From: QVMP01 sp047974325
Lineage (GTDB): Bacteria; Bacteroidota; Bacteroidia; Bacteroidales; Dysgonomonadaceae
Assembly: GCA_047974325.1 (NCBI GenBank)
Contig: JBKECE010000277.1
Coordinates: 1 to 40,442, forward strand
Reading direction: 5' to 3'
Length of the DNA stretch: 40,442 nt
Part shown: positions 7,931 to 16,890 of the stretch, in pieces
Layout of the letters: each line of letters begins with the position of its first letter
Numbering within the stretch: the stretch's first letter is position 1
Program-made: the position numbers and the translations under genes
Notes under the pieces: model-generated
The model's input: the letters and a program-made list of their open reading frames with translations, nothing else
Told to the model about the DNA's origin: nothing
The model's database searches: none

Positions 7931-8911
7931 ATGAGAAAAATTTACTATGTGTCGATGTGCCTCTGCACCCTCTTATTATCAACAGTAACAGCTTTGGGAC
8001 AAACGACAAAAGCGAAAAAGAATTTTCAATTCAACAATGCCAGAACATTAACATTGTATGATCTCGAAGTGATTGATTCCAATACCGGACTGATCTACGA
8101 AGACGATTTCTTCAAAGTAACAGGAACCAACACAACGAATCTTGTACTATCAGGCAATCCTCCGTATTATTATGACTGCCTGTTCCCAAATGATGACAGC
8201 AGAACCAGCGTAAAATATTTAGGAATGCACAACAGTTCTGTCAATGGATCTGTAATCGGAGGTTCGTCCACAGTAGACATCGAATTCAAATTGTCTCCAA
8301 GTGTAGGAGAATTAGTTGGAATGTATATATATGGTTTCACAGAAAGCTCTTATCGCCCCGAAGTGAGAGTATTGCTAGGACCTAACACAATCAATGCTGC
8401 TAACTATTATGAAGGTTTTTATCTGAACGGAAGTGATATGTTGGAACACTCCATACAATTGCCGCAATCAGAAGTGAGTGCCTGCAACGTGGTCGATGCA
8501 TATACGTCGGTTCCCGATACAATTGTAGATGGAGAGGTTAGTGGTGAAGAATATGTAAATATGCGCCGCACGATTGACAAATTCAGAATATCATGGACTC
8601 CCGCAAAACAAACTCCTGCGATCGGAAATCCGGAATTAATCGGCATAAAGATTTTATATAATATCGATAGCAGTGTTGGCATTGAGTCTGATGCTCCTGC
8701 TAGTTTTAGATTAGCACAAAATGGTAGCGAACTATCTTTCAATGAAGCTGCAAATGTCGAAGTATACTCTTTGTCAGGTATTCTTGTGGCAACAGGTAGA
8801 GCGACAAGCCTTGTTTCGCTTGCACCGATGAGCAGAGGAATTTACATTGTGAAAGCACAAAGTGTTTTGAACGGAAACAATTTAATTCAGAAAATAGCAT
8901 ACCTTCCATAA
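7931..8911 (+). CDS. Second T9SS-sorted secreted protein, function unknown (326 aa)
   Basis: Signal peptide at residues 1-24 (ending ALGQ), a beta-rich middle part of about 210 residues with no catalytic motif I recognise, and a C-terminal T9SS type A domain over the last 75 residues (VEVYSLSGILVATGR ... MSRGIYIVKAQ). It is expected to be exported by T9SS to the cell surface or medium. It follows the giant FG-GAP protein by 80 bp with a strong terminator between them, so expression may be partly uncoupled. It could be a partner subunit or a separate lectin-like binding protein; the middle domain gave me no family. Confidence 0.82.
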   Translation: MRKIYYVSMCLCTLLLSTVTALGQTTKAKKNFQFNNARTLTLYDLEVIDSNTGLIYEDDFFKVTGTNTTNLVLSGNPPYYYDCLFPNDDSRTSVKYLGMHNSSVNGSVIGGSSTVDIEFKLSPSVGELVGMYIYGFTESSYRPEVRVLLGPNTINAANYYEGFYLNGSDMLEHSIQLPQSEVSACNVVDAYTSVPDTIVDGEVSGEEYVNMRRTIDKFRISWTPAKQTPAIGNPELIGIKILYNIDSSVGIESDAPASFRLAQNGSELSFNEAANVEVYSLSGILVATGRATSLVSLAPMSRGIYIVKAQSVLNGNNLIQKIAYLP

Positions 8912-8956
8912 ATTCGGATAAAACACAGGACAATAATCTAACAATGCCGGACTTAT

Positions 8957-9040
8957 ACATTTGCTAACACGGCAAATTATTTTTAAAACACTGGCTGCGA
9001 CCCTGCATAACTTTTAGCAAATGTCGCAGTCATTTTTTTT
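8957..9040 (+). terminator. Competing hairpins and T-tract between convergent genes
   Basis: A 7-bp stem, CTGCGAC (8995-9001) with GTCGCAG (9023-9029), is followed by CATTTTTTTT, like a terminator for the T9SS gene. A second 11-bp perfect inverted repeat, ACATTTGCTAA (8957-8967) with TTAGCAAATGT (9014-9024), shares bases with the first, so only one can form at a time. Confidence 0.6.
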
Positions 9041-10157
9041 AATTATTTTTCTTATAGCTGATCACAGCCCAAGTATTGAAAAAAACAGCAAATCCACATA
9101 GAAAAAGCATTTGGTTTTTGAGTTCACCGATACCACTTCCTTTGAGATAGACCATCCTCATCACCTGTATAAAATACTTCAAGGGATTAAAAGCCGCAAT
9201 TCCTTGCGCCCAATCGGGCATACTCGTGATAGGAGTGAACAGTCCACTCATCAAAATCAGTATCATCACAAAGAAATACATCACAAACATAGCCTGCTGC
9301 AATGTATTGGAATAATTGGAAATAACCAACCCCAGTCCGGATACAACCAAGATGTAGATGCTTGCAAACAAATAAATAGTCATCAGGCTTCCAGCCGGCT
9401 TGAGCCCATACACCAATGCCGCCAATCCAAAACAAATGGAAAGAGCAATGAATCCAATGATCCAATAAGGAATGAGTTTGGCCAAGATGAACATAAATTT
9501 ATTGACGGGAGTCACATTCATCTGTTCAATGGTTCCCGATTCTTTTTCGCCTACAATGTTCAATGCTGGGAGAAATCCCGCAAGCATCGTGATGAGCATC
9601 ACCATAATTGCAGGAATCATAAGCACCTTATAATCTAAATACGGATTAAATCGGTTTTGAGTGGAGATATTGATCTGTGGTAAGGCACTGTTTCTATTTG
9701 ATGATGGGATCCACTTTTCTCGCAACTCACCCGCATAGTCATTCAAAATAGCAGACAAATATGAAGATCCGAGACCTGCCTTTGTGCTGTTGACAGCATT
9801 TGCCGAAATCGAAACAATAGCAGAGCCTTCCTTTACCAGATTCGCTTCAAAATCATTCTGTATTTCCAATATGATATCCGATTTGTTCAACTCAACACTT
9901 CTTAATGCTTCAGCACTAGTGCCTGGTGTATCAGACAATCGAAAATAGCCTGAAGATGTAATTTTATGGATCAGCCTTTCAGAGAAAGCGCTATGATCAT
10001 TGTCTACTATGCAAATATTTATATCTTTTATATCCTGCGTCGCCGCCCATGGAAAGACTAATATCATGATAATAGGCATCATAAATATAAGTCTGGGAAT
10101 AAACGAATTGCGCAAGATCTGCTTAAATTCTTTCTCTATGAGGTATTTTATCATCAT
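9039..10157 (-). CDS. ABC-2 type exporter permease, YbhR-like (372 aa)
   Basis: An inner-membrane permease with one N-terminal helix (about residues 20-40), a large extracytoplasmic domain (about 45-180) and a cluster of about five C-terminal helices. The GEKESGTIEQMNVTPV loop that meets the ATPase is typical of ABC-2 permeases (YbhR/YhhJ family). It is the last gene of the exporter operon, 19 bp after the first permease, and most likely pairs with it as a heterodimer. The start is one of two adjacent ATGs (MM). The substrate cannot be read from sequence; in Escherichia coli the related YbhFSR pump has been linked to drug and cation efflux. Confidence 0.88.
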   Translation of the reverse strand: MMIKYLIEKEFKQILRNSFIPRLIFMMPIIMILVFPWAATQDIKDINICIVDNDHSAFSERLIHKITSSGYFRLSDTPGTSAEALRSVELNKSDIILEIQNDFEANLVKEGSAIVSISANAVNSTKAGLGSSYLSAILNDYAGELREKWIPSSNRNSALPQINISTQNRFNPYLDYKVLMIPAIMVMLITMLAGFLPALNIVGEKESGTIEQMNVTPVNKFMFILAKLIPYWIIGFIALSICFGLAALVYGLKPAGSLMTIYLFASIYILVVSGLGLVISNYSNTLQQAMFVMYFFVMILILMSGLFTPITSMPDWAQGIAAFNPLKYFIQVMRMVYLKGSGIGELKNQMLFLCGFAVFFNTWAVISYKKNN

Positions 10158-10176
10158 ATGCCTGTTATTTATTAAG

Positions 10177-11283
10177 TTAACCCAACCTTATTTTGAAATT
10201 GCGGAGACTGACCACAAGCAATAATGCTGCCATAGACGAAAGAATCGATAATTCCTTAATTACTGAACTTATGCCTGCCCCTTCTATCATCAGTTTTTTT
10301 ACGGCTGAAATATACCATCTTGCTGGAATAAGGGTAGATATCCATTGCAATATCGGAGGCATGCTCTCAATCGGATAAACCATCCCGGAGAGTAACATCA
10401 CAGGCATCATCAAACCCATTCCTGAAAAGAGCATTGCCGCAACCTGTGTATTGACTAGCGTTGAGATCATCAATCCGAGAGACAATGCAACCAATATGAA
10501 TATGAGGGAAACAAATATCAACCAAAATAGACTGCCCGCAACCGGAACTCCCAATACATAGACAGAGAGCAGCAATATAATCATCAGATTGAAAATCGAT
10601 ATTGTAAAATAAGGAACAGCCTTTGCCAATATGATATAGATAGGTTTCAACGGTGATGCGAGCAAAATCTCCATCGTGCCGGTTTCTTTTTCCCTGACTA
10701 TTGCAATAGATGTCATCATGGCGCAAATGAGCATTAATATCATACCCATCACTCCCGGCACAAAGTTGTATGAGCTCTTTATCTGCGGGTTATAAAGCAT
10801 CCGGGCTTCGGTCACAATGCGGAAAGGAATCTTATATTCCTGCATCAGTTCCTGTTGATAAGTCCGGATGATATTAGTTGCATAACCTGTTAAAATGCGC
10901 GATTGGTTCGGATCGGTCGCATCGGCTATTAATTGGACGGAACTCTCGCCCGTATGGAGCAGGTTTTCATTAAAATTGTCACCGAATACGATGACCAGAC
11001 CGATATCTCCTTCCTTAAAAATGCGGTCTATCTCGTCCGGATTATTCAAATACCGGGCAATCGTAAAATATTCACTATTGCCTATTTGATCAATTATGCG
11101 CTCAGTTGAAATATCTTTGGATGGATCGAGCACTGCCACCTGTACATTTCTGACCTCAGAAGTGATAGCAAAACCAAAGAGAATTATTTGTATAACCGAC
11201 ATAACTAAAAGTATCAGCATTGTTCGTGTATCACGAAAAATATGATAAAACTCTTTCTTTACGAATGATACGAATTGTTTCAT
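10177..11283 (-). CDS. ABC-2 type exporter permease, YbhS-like (368 aa)
   Basis: Same architecture as its neighbour: an N-terminal helix, a periplasmic domain, then the REKETGTMEILLASPLKP coupling segment and C-terminal transmembrane helices. The frame is open back to 11403, but that extension overlaps the ATPase gene. The ATG at 11283-11281 (MKQFVSFVKKEF) is the normal family N-terminus and lies 4 nt after the ATPase stop, so I choose it. It is expected to form the membrane channel with the following permease. Confidence 0.88.
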   Translation of the reverse strand: MKQFVSFVKKEFYHIFRDTRTMLILLVMSVIQIILFGFAITSEVRNVQVAVLDPSKDISTERIIDQIGNSEYFTIARYLNNPDEIDRIFKEGDIGLVIVFGDNFNENLLHTGESSVQLIADATDPNQSRILTGYATNIIRTYQQELMQEYKIPFRIVTEARMLYNPQIKSSYNFVPGVMGMILMLICAMMTSIAIVREKETGTMEILLASPLKPIYIILAKAVPYFTISIFNLMIILLLSVYVLGVPVAGSLFWLIFVSLIFILVALSLGLMISTLVNTQVAAMLFSGMGLMMPVMLLSGMVYPIESMPPILQWISTLIPARWYISAVKKLMIEGAGISSVIKELSILSSMAALLLVVSLRNFKIRLG

Positions 11284-11287
11284 ACTG

Positions 11288-12031
11288 TCAATCTGCGTTT
11301 CGTTTTGCTGTTCTAGCCAACTGCCGGAACACACTTTCCATATCCTGCACGCCGAACTGTTGCTTAAGATTTGAAGGAGAATCCAATGCTTCGATCTTTC
11401 CATCTACCATAATAGATATCCTGTTGCAATATTCAGCTTCATCCATATAATGTGTGGTGACAAAGATAGTAATGCCTCTGTCAGCAGCCTGATAGATAAG
11501 TTCCCAGAACTGTCTGCGCGTTGCCGGATCAACTCCTCCGGTAGGCTCATCCAAAAAAACTATTTTAGGGTTATGAAAAATGGACACCGAAAAAGCAAGT
11601 TTTTGCTTCCAACCCAAAGGCAGGTCTTTCACCAACGTGTTTTTCTCACTCTCAAATCCGAGTTCAGACAAGATGCTGTCTGTTTTCAAAGTAATGTCTT
11701 GTCCCTTCATCCCATATATACCACCAAACAAACGCATATTTTCCCAGACTTTTAAGTCTTCATACAGAGAAAACTTTTGGCTCATATAGCCAATGTTCCT
11801 CTTCACAAGCTCCGATTGTTTGGAAATATCATAACCCGCCACAAATCCTATGCCTGAAGAAGGATGACTCAGGCCGCAAAGCATTCGCATTGCAGTTGTT
11901 TTACCTGCACCATTTGCACCCAGAAAGCCGAATATTTCGCCTGCGGCAACACTAAAAGATATATTATCAACTGCCGTAAAACTGCCAAATCGCTTCGTCA
12001 GGTTCTCCGTATATATTACATGTTCGTTCAT
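11288..12031 (-). CDS. ABC exporter ATPase, equivalent to the C-terminal half of YbhF (247 aa)
   Basis: A cytosolic ATPase with Walker A GANGAGKT (residues 38-45), Walker B IVFLDEP (157-163) and an unusual signature, LPLGWKQ (137-143), in place of LSGGQ. That variant is typical of the second nucleotide-binding domain of YbhF. The ATG (12031-12029) overlaps the stop of the upstream ATPase gene by ATGA. Upstream in-frame Met codons (12064) would run into that gene and are less likely. It probably forms the ATPase pair with the neighbouring product and drives the two permeases. Confidence 0.9.
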   Translation of the reverse strand: MNEHVIYTENLTKRFGSFTAVDNISFSVAAGEIFGFLGANGAGKTTAMRMLCGLSHPSSGIGFVAGYDISKQSELVKRNIGYMSQKFSLYEDLKVWENMRLFGGIYGMKGQDITLKTDSILSELGFESEKNTLVKDLPLGWKQKLAFSVSIFHNPKIVFLDEPTGGVDPATRRQFWELIYQAADRGITIFVTTHYMDEAEYCNRISIMVDGKIEALDSPSNLKQQFGVQDMESVFRQLARTAKRNAD

Positions 12032-12942
12032 AATTCTCTTTCTTGAGATAAGTGCATATAACAATCTTCGACAGATGCTTTTATTGATACTATCTCCACA
12101 TCCTCATGTCCCCGACTTTCCAGATATCGCGTCAGTTCGCCCATTGACAACTCTTTATGCACGGTTATGTGGTGTGTTTCGCCGAATGCGAAGCATGATT
12201 TCACCAAATGATTCGCTCTCAAATCCAACAATAATTGATACATCTTATCACTCCTGACAGACCATAATATTTCGTCGAAGCTATTCATGATATTCAAGGG
12301 TGTATCAATTTGCAGGAATTGACCTCTTTGAATCAAGGCAATCCGGTCACAGAGTGTAGCCTCGTCCATGTATGGAGTGGAAACCAGAATGGTGATGCCT
12401 TGTTTTTTTAAAGCCCTGAGCATATCCCAGAATTCTTTACGCGAAACCGGATCCACACCTGTAGTTGGCTCATCCAGAAACAGGACAGACGGCTTGTGTA
12501 TCAAAGCACAGCACAATGCTAATTTTTGCTTCATTCCACCCGACAATTTCCCTGCTTTTCTTGTTCTGAATGGCTCTATCTGCACATAAATATCTTTCAC
12601 CAGATCATAATTTTCTTCAACAGTTGTGTTGAAGACTGTTGCAAAAAATTCAAGATTTTCACTCACCGTCATATCTTGATAGAGCGAAAATTTTCCGGGC
12701 ATATAACCAATACAGTCCCTGATTTTACGGTAATCATCCACAACATTTTTCCCATCCACAAAAGCGGTTCCTTTATCTGCCAGCAGCAAAGTTGTCAGAA
12801 TGCGAAATAAAGTTGTTTTTCCGGCGCCATCTGGTCCGATTATGCCATATATTTCACCTTGTTCGACATCAAAACTCACATCGATAAGTGCTTCTACCGA
12901 ACCGTATTTCTTGCTTATATTTCTTACTGAAACAGCCTCCAT
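12028..12942 (-). CDS. ABC exporter ATPase, equivalent to the N-terminal half of YbhF (304 aa)
   Basis: Walker A is GPDGAGKT (residues 36-43), the signature LSGGMKQ (133-139) and Walker B VLFLDEP (153-159), followed by a C-terminal extension of about 80 residues. The Asp in GPDGAGKT matches the first nucleotide-binding domain of YbhF. Where Escherichia coli has one 578-residue double ATPase, here two genes share an ATGA junction. The start is 15 nt after the stop of the membrane fusion protein gene. Confidence 0.9.
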   Translation of the reverse strand: MEAVSVRNISKKYGSVEALIDVSFDVEQGEIYGIIGPDGAGKTTLFRILTTLLLADKGTAFVDGKNVVDDYRKIRDCIGYMPGKFSLYQDMTVSENLEFFATVFNTTVEENYDLVKDIYVQIEPFRTRKAGKLSGGMKQKLALCCALIHKPSVLFLDEPTTGVDPVSRKEFWDMLRALKKQGITILVSTPYMDEATLCDRIALIQRGQFLQIDTPLNIMNSFDEILWSVRSDKMYQLLLDLRANHLVKSCFAFGETHHITVHKELSMGELTRYLESRGHEDVEIVSIKASVEDCYMHLSQEREL

Positions 12943-12956
12943 TCAGCGTCTTATTT

Positions 12957-13856
12957 TCATTGAAATTTAATTTCCCCATACATTCCCCTCTTCAGATAAC
13001 CATCATTCTTTACTGCTATTTTCACAGCATAGACCAGATTGGCACGCTCATCACGGGTTTGTATCGTTTTAGGAGTAAATTCCGCTTTATCGGAAATCCA
13101 TGTTACTGTTCCAACATATTCCTTTCTGTCCGATTCACCCAGATCTGAATAGACTTTCACCGTTTGCCCAATCTTGATCTGAGTCAATTGGCTCGAAACA
13201 ATATACGCTCTCAAAAACAGGTTCTCAACATCTGCTACTTTAAACAGAGCTTTTCCTTGTGTTGCCAGTTCTCCCCGTTCTGCATATTTCGACAAGATTG
13301 TTCCCTTGATCGGACTCTTTATGAATGATTTAGCAATCTGGTCATCCAACTGTTCTATCTGGATATTCATCGACGAACTCTCTTGTCCCACTCCTCTATT
13401 AGAGTTTTCAAATGACTCGGTCTGAGCAACCAATTGCTTCTCCAAAATCTGTATCTGAGATTGAATATCATCTACCTGTTTCTGGTTTGCAGCATTTGCC
13501 TGCACTAATTTCTCGAATCTTTGTTTTTCTTTTTTTTGAGTGGTGATTTGTTGTTGCAATGCGGCAATTTGTTTCGGGATGTCAGTTTGTCTGCTTTCCA
13601 CCGCACCCATGCTCGCCAGCAGTTGTTTCTTTTTCAGCGACAATTGGATGGTATCTATATAGCCCAAAACTGAATCCTGACCTATGCTCTGTCCTTCTTG
13701 CAGATTGAATTCCATTAATTTTCCGGTCGCTTCAGCAGATATAAGGACTTCAGTTGTTTCAAATATACCCGAAGCATCATAATCTCCCTTGCTGTTGCCA
13801 CAAGCCGTTAATATGAGTATCGGTGCAACAAATACAATATTCCTTATTTTCTTCAT
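12957..13856 (-). CDS. Membrane fusion lipoprotein, HlyD/YbhG-like (299 aa)
   Basis: A periplasmic adaptor that links the ABC permeases to the TolC channel. It begins with a lipoprotein signal (lipobox LTAC, Cys19), so it is probably lipid-anchored rather than spanning the membrane. A biotinyl-lipoyl half-motif lies near residues 40-65. A long coiled-coil hairpin rich in Gln and Lys spans roughly 74-175, then the second lipoyl half (IKSPIKGTILSKYAERGE) and a beta-barrel domain to the end. It lies 10 nt after tolC and 14 nt before the first ATPase gene, in the exporter operon. Confidence 0.9.
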   Translation of the reverse strand: MKKIRNIVFVAPILILTACGNSKGDYDASGIFETTEVLISAEATGKLMEFNLQEGQSIGQDSVLGYIDTIQLSLKKKQLLASMGAVESRQTDIPKQIAALQQQITTQKKEKQRFEKLVQANAANQKQVDDIQSQIQILEKQLVAQTESFENSNRGVGQESSSMNIQIEQLDDQIAKSFIKSPIKGTILSKYAERGELATQGKALFKVADVENLFLRAYIVSSQLTQIKIGQTVKVYSDLGESDRKEYVGTVTWISDKAEFTPKTIQTRDERANLVYAVKIAVKNDGYLKRGMYGEIKFQ

Positions 13857-13866
13857 CTTTTTTACT

Positions 13867-15120
13867 TTAGTTATTAGTGATGTATTTTAAGTTATAGAGT
13901 GATTGCAATAACTCTATCTCATGTTGCATTTTGCTCTGTTTTGCAAGATCTTCATCTATCACATCACGCATAAGATCGGTAACGGATATTGTTCCATTTG
14001 CAACTTTTGCTTCGCTTGCGTTTTTGACATTAGTTCGCAAGGTGATGATCTCGTCGTCATATTTTAACAAATCTTGCTGCTTCTGAATCGTGTTTTGTTC
14101 TTGTGTAAGAGTCAGATTGGTATTGAACAGGAAAGTTTCTTTTTGTGCGGACAATGCCCTTTGATTCATTTCTATTAAATGAATGTCGTTCTTCTTGGTG
14201 TAAAGACTGCCAAAATTCCATGACAATTTTAGACCTCCGATGTAATAGGCATCAAATTCACTGTTCAGCATATTCAAACCGGGACGTCCATAGCCACCCG
14301 TTATAAAGAATCCTATTTTAGGCATATTGTTGGCATTCAGCATCTTTTTTTGCATTTCCAGATTATTATTTTGCGCATCAAATAGGTTTAATTCCAATCG
14401 GTTGATATTTATGATGGAAGAAACATCTTGAAAAACAGGCTTTTCAAGATATACGCTATCGGTCAGTTGCTCGCCAATCAAAGAACTAAGCACTGCAAGA
14501 TATGCTTTCCTGTTCGACAACAAGCCGGCTTTGTTTTGAGCAGCTTTCAGCTGTTCAACTCTGATTGCATCCAGATCAGATTGATTTGCAACGCCATTTG
14601 CAATATAGCTTGAGATCTTGTCGTTGTTCCATTGCAATTCTTCTTGCAACAACTTGTTTTGTTGAAGATAGGCATCCAATAACAATATACCGAAATACAA
14701 TTGATTGACCCGATCATTCAACGCATATAGATCAACATCTAACTGATTCCGGCTAATATCTGCCGCTGCATTCGCCAAAGCCTTTTTGGAGTGAGTAACA
14801 CCTCCATCCCAAATTGTCTGATTCAAATCGAGAGAAACAGAATACTGGTCTTTAGCCAACCCTTTTAGTCCCGGAATTGATATTGGTATTTCCGTAACAT
14901 CTGACTGATAACTTGCTTTTGCTGAAAGTGATAATTGAGGCAAATAATTTTTGCCTGCATTAGACAGATTATACTCTTTGCTTTTTTCTATTAATCCGTA
15001 TTGTTTTATCAACGGATAATTTGCCTTTGCTTTCTCATAGCAGTTTTCAATTGTAAGTTGCGCAAAAGAGTATCCATGACAGAAGATTAAAGTACAGAAG
15101 ATTATAAATATTTTTCTCAT
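13867..15120 (-). CDS. TolC-family outer membrane efflux protein (417 aa)
   Basis: Signal peptide at residues 1-20 (ending SFAQ), then two outer-membrane efflux protein repeats with long helices and short beta strands (for example DQYSVSLDLNQTIWDGG). It forms the trimeric exit duct for the ABC exporter encoded after it. It is the second gene of the operon, 84 bp after tetR. An imperfect inverted repeat in that gap (AAACAG 15155-15160, CTGTTT 15171-15176) shares the GTTTAA core with the tetR operator region and may be a second regulator site. Confidence 0.9.
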   Translation of the reverse strand: MRKIFIIFCTLIFCHGYSFAQLTIENCYEKAKANYPLIKQYGLIEKSKEYNLSNAGKNYLPQLSLSAKASYQSDVTEIPISIPGLKGLAKDQYSVSLDLNQTIWDGGVTHSKKALANAAADISRNQLDVDLYALNDRVNQLYFGILLLDAYLQQNKLLQEELQWNNDKISSYIANGVANQSDLDAIRVEQLKAAQNKAGLLSNRKAYLAVLSSLIGEQLTDSVYLEKPVFQDVSSIININRLELNLFDAQNNNLEMQKKMLNANNMPKIGFFITGGYGRPGLNMLNSEFDAYYIGGLKLSWNFGSLYTKKNDIHLIEMNQRALSAQKETFLFNTNLTLTQEQNTIQKQQDLLKYDDEIITLRTNVKNASEAKVANGTISVTDLMRDVIDEDLAKQSKMQHEIELLQSLYNLKYITNN

Positions 15121-15204
15121 AAAGTCATTCTTTATATTTTATAAATATCACAACAAACAGGAATGTTTAACTGTTTTGTTTATGTAAGGGTAAAAAAAAT
15201 TAAT

Positions 15205-15819
15205 TCAGACTTTCAATGCATTGATAATAAATTGCACATTACTCTCTTTTCTCTGTTTAAGGATATCATTTGTGAGAATAAACTCCTCACCCAAAGTTTC
15301 AAACAGAGGCATTGCCAAAAATGTAACAATATTCAGCGAAACAACATTCATAAGCAGTTCCACAGGATGAATAGGCCTGATTGTACCTCTGGCAACTTCC
15401 GACTTGAGTCCTCTTTTCAGCATATTCAACACACCTTCAACATTCGGATAAATCTTTTTTATCAGTTCCTTTTTCCGTTCATCATTCGCAATGATCTCAC
15501 CATAGATAAAGAACAATAACTTCGGATTAGCACCCACAAAATCAAAATGGGCCTCAATAGCAACCCTCAATTGATCAAAAAAAGACTTGTTCGGATCAAA
15601 TGAAGCTGAAAATGAATCTGCCAGAGTCTGTATTTTTTTCTGAAAAATTGTATTGAACAGATTTTCCTTTGTTCTGAAATAATAGTGCAACATCGCATGA
15701 TTTACACCTGCACGATTGGCTATAGCTATAGTTTTAGCCCCCGAAAAACCTTTCTCCAAAAATTCCTTTTCAGCTGCCTCTAATATGACTTGTTCCGTGC
15801 TTATATCTTTCTCTTGCAT
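15205..15819 (-). CDS. TetR-family regulator of the exporter operon (204 aa)
   Basis: N-terminal TetR helix-turn-helix at about residues 8-52 (AGVNHAMLHYYFRTKENLF contains the recognition helix and conserved YYF/K positions), then an all-helical ligand-binding domain. The frame extends to 15984, but the ATG at 15819-15817 (MQEKDISTEQVILEAA) is the family start and lies downstream of a perfect promoter at 15853-15884; longer starts would fall inside the operator and promoter. It probably represses itself and the pump genes, as CecR does for the related ybh genes of Escherichia coli. The inducer is unknown. Confidence 0.88.
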   Translation of the reverse strand: MQEKDISTEQVILEAAEKEFLEKGFSGAKTIAIANRAGVNHAMLHYYFRTKENLFNTIFQKKIQTLADSFSASFDPNKSFFDQLRVAIEAHFDFVGANPKLLFFIYGEIIANDERKKELIKKIYPNVEGVLNMLKRGLKSEVARGTIRPIHPVELLMNVVSLNIVTFLAMPLFETLGEEFILTNDILKQRKESNVQFIINALKV

Positions 15820-15827
15820 AAAATAAA

Positions 15828-15852
15828 CTAACATGTTTAACAAAATTGTTAG
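15828..15852 (-). promoter_or_regulatory. Candidate TetR operator
   Basis: An inverted repeat CTAACA (15828-15833) with TGTTAG (15847-15852) directly abuts the -7 element and covers the predicted start site of the tetR promoter, the classic position for autorepression. Confidence 0.6.
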
Positions 15853-15884
15853 CAAATATATGCAATAGTCAACCATTCTCCAAA
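15853..15884 (-). promoter_or_regulatory. Perfect promoter of the tetR-exporter operon
   Basis: On the minus strand TTTG (15884-15881), exactly 20 nt, then TATATTTG (15860-15853). Every defined base of the Bacteroidota consensus is present. Confidence 0.8.
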
Positions 15885-15935
15885 AGGCAGCAGATATATT
15901 TTGAAAATCATACAAAAAAACTGTCTGAAAATAGA

Positions 15936-15943
15936 TATTTTTG
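15936..15943 (+). promoter_or_regulatory. Candidate -7 element of prmA
   Basis: TATTTTTG matches TAnnTTTG; the nearest TTTG (15900) is too far upstream for the ideal spacing. It lies 62 bp before the prmA ATG and supports the ATG at 16005 over the longer frame. Confidence 0.45.
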
Positions 15944-16004
15944 CAAAATGATTCTAACAGACAATTTGTTGGATTTTGTTTCACTCACAAAAAAAATTAA
16001 ACAT

Positions 16005-16844
16005 ATGAAATATATTGAGGTAAATTTTATTTGCAACCCTTTTGATGAAATCGTTTCCGATGTCTTATCAGCAAATCTGGGCGAGATTGGTTACGAAAGT
16101 TTTGTCAGCACCGAATCCGGTGTCTTGGCATATATACAGGAATCACTATTCGATGAAAGTGCCTTGAATAGCACTATCAATGATTTCCCATTTGAAAACC
16201 GGATATCTTACACTTATCAAGTGATTGAAGATCAAGATTGGAATGAAGAATGGGAGAAAAACTACTTCCAACCATTAATCATTGACGATAAATGTATAAT
16301 ACAAAGCACCTTTCACAATCATCCGGCAACTTACGAATACAACATCTACATTGATCCTAAAATGGCTTTCGGAACAGGACACCACCAGACAACCGAACTG
16401 ATGATCCGCGAAATACTGAATGCCGATTTCACGAATAAATCGGTGCTGGACATGGGATGTGGAACAGCTATACTTGCTATTCTGGCATCAATGCGAGGTG
16501 CAGATCCAATCACAGCAATCGATATTGACAAATGGTCGTATGACAATGCTATGGAAAATCTGCGACTCAACAAAATTGACAATGTAGACGTACAGATCGG
16601 AGGAGCGGAATTGCTTGAAAAAACACACTTCGACGTGATTCTGGCTAATATCAATAGAAACATTCTGCTTGCAGACATCCATAAATATGCATCGTTTCTC
16701 AATTCCGGTGGAGATCTGTATATGAGCGGATTTTATGTAGAAGATATCTCTCAAATCGAAGAGGAAAGTAATAAATACGGATTAAAATTACAATACCATG
16801 CATCTAAAGATAATTGGGCTGTTGTCAAATTCTCCAAATCATAA
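16005..16844 (+). CDS. prmA: Ribosomal protein L11 methyltransferase PrmA (279 aa)
   Basis: A cytosolic methyltransferase that trimethylates ribosomal protein L11 using S-adenosylmethionine. The N-terminal substrate domain is followed by IDPKMAFGTGHHQTT (about residues 117-130), the SAM-binding motif VLDMGCGTA (147-155), the acidic motif AIDIDKW and the catalytic-site VILANINRNIL. All are hallmarks of PrmA. The frame is open from 15846, but the ATG at 16005 (MKYIEVNFIC) gives the normal family length. It lies divergent to the tetR exporter operon and 46 bp before uvrB. Confidence 0.93.
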   Translation: MKYIEVNFICNPFDEIVSDVLSANLGEIGYESFVSTESGVLAYIQESLFDESALNSTINDFPFENRISYTYQVIEDQDWNEEWEKNYFQPLIIDDKCIIQSTFHNHPATYEYNIYIDPKMAFGTGHHQTTELMIREILNADFTNKSVLDMGCGTAILAILASMRGADPITAIDIDKWSYDNAMENLRLNKIDNVDVQIGGAELLEKTHFDVILANINRNILLADIHKYASFLNSGGDLYMSGFYVEDISQIEEESNKYGLKLQYHASKDNWAVVKFSKS

Positions 16845-16890
16845 AATATCACTACTTTTACGATAGAGAATGAACGAGAGACTCTAGCAG

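Noticed and set aside
11284..11403. N-terminal extension of the YbhS-like permease
   Set aside because: It lies inside the ATPase gene and lacks family similarity; ATG 11283 is 4 nt after the ATPase stop.
15846..16004. N-terminal extension of PrmA
   Set aside because: It would overlap the tetR promoter and operator region and the predicted prmA -7 element; ATG 16005 gives the normal family length.
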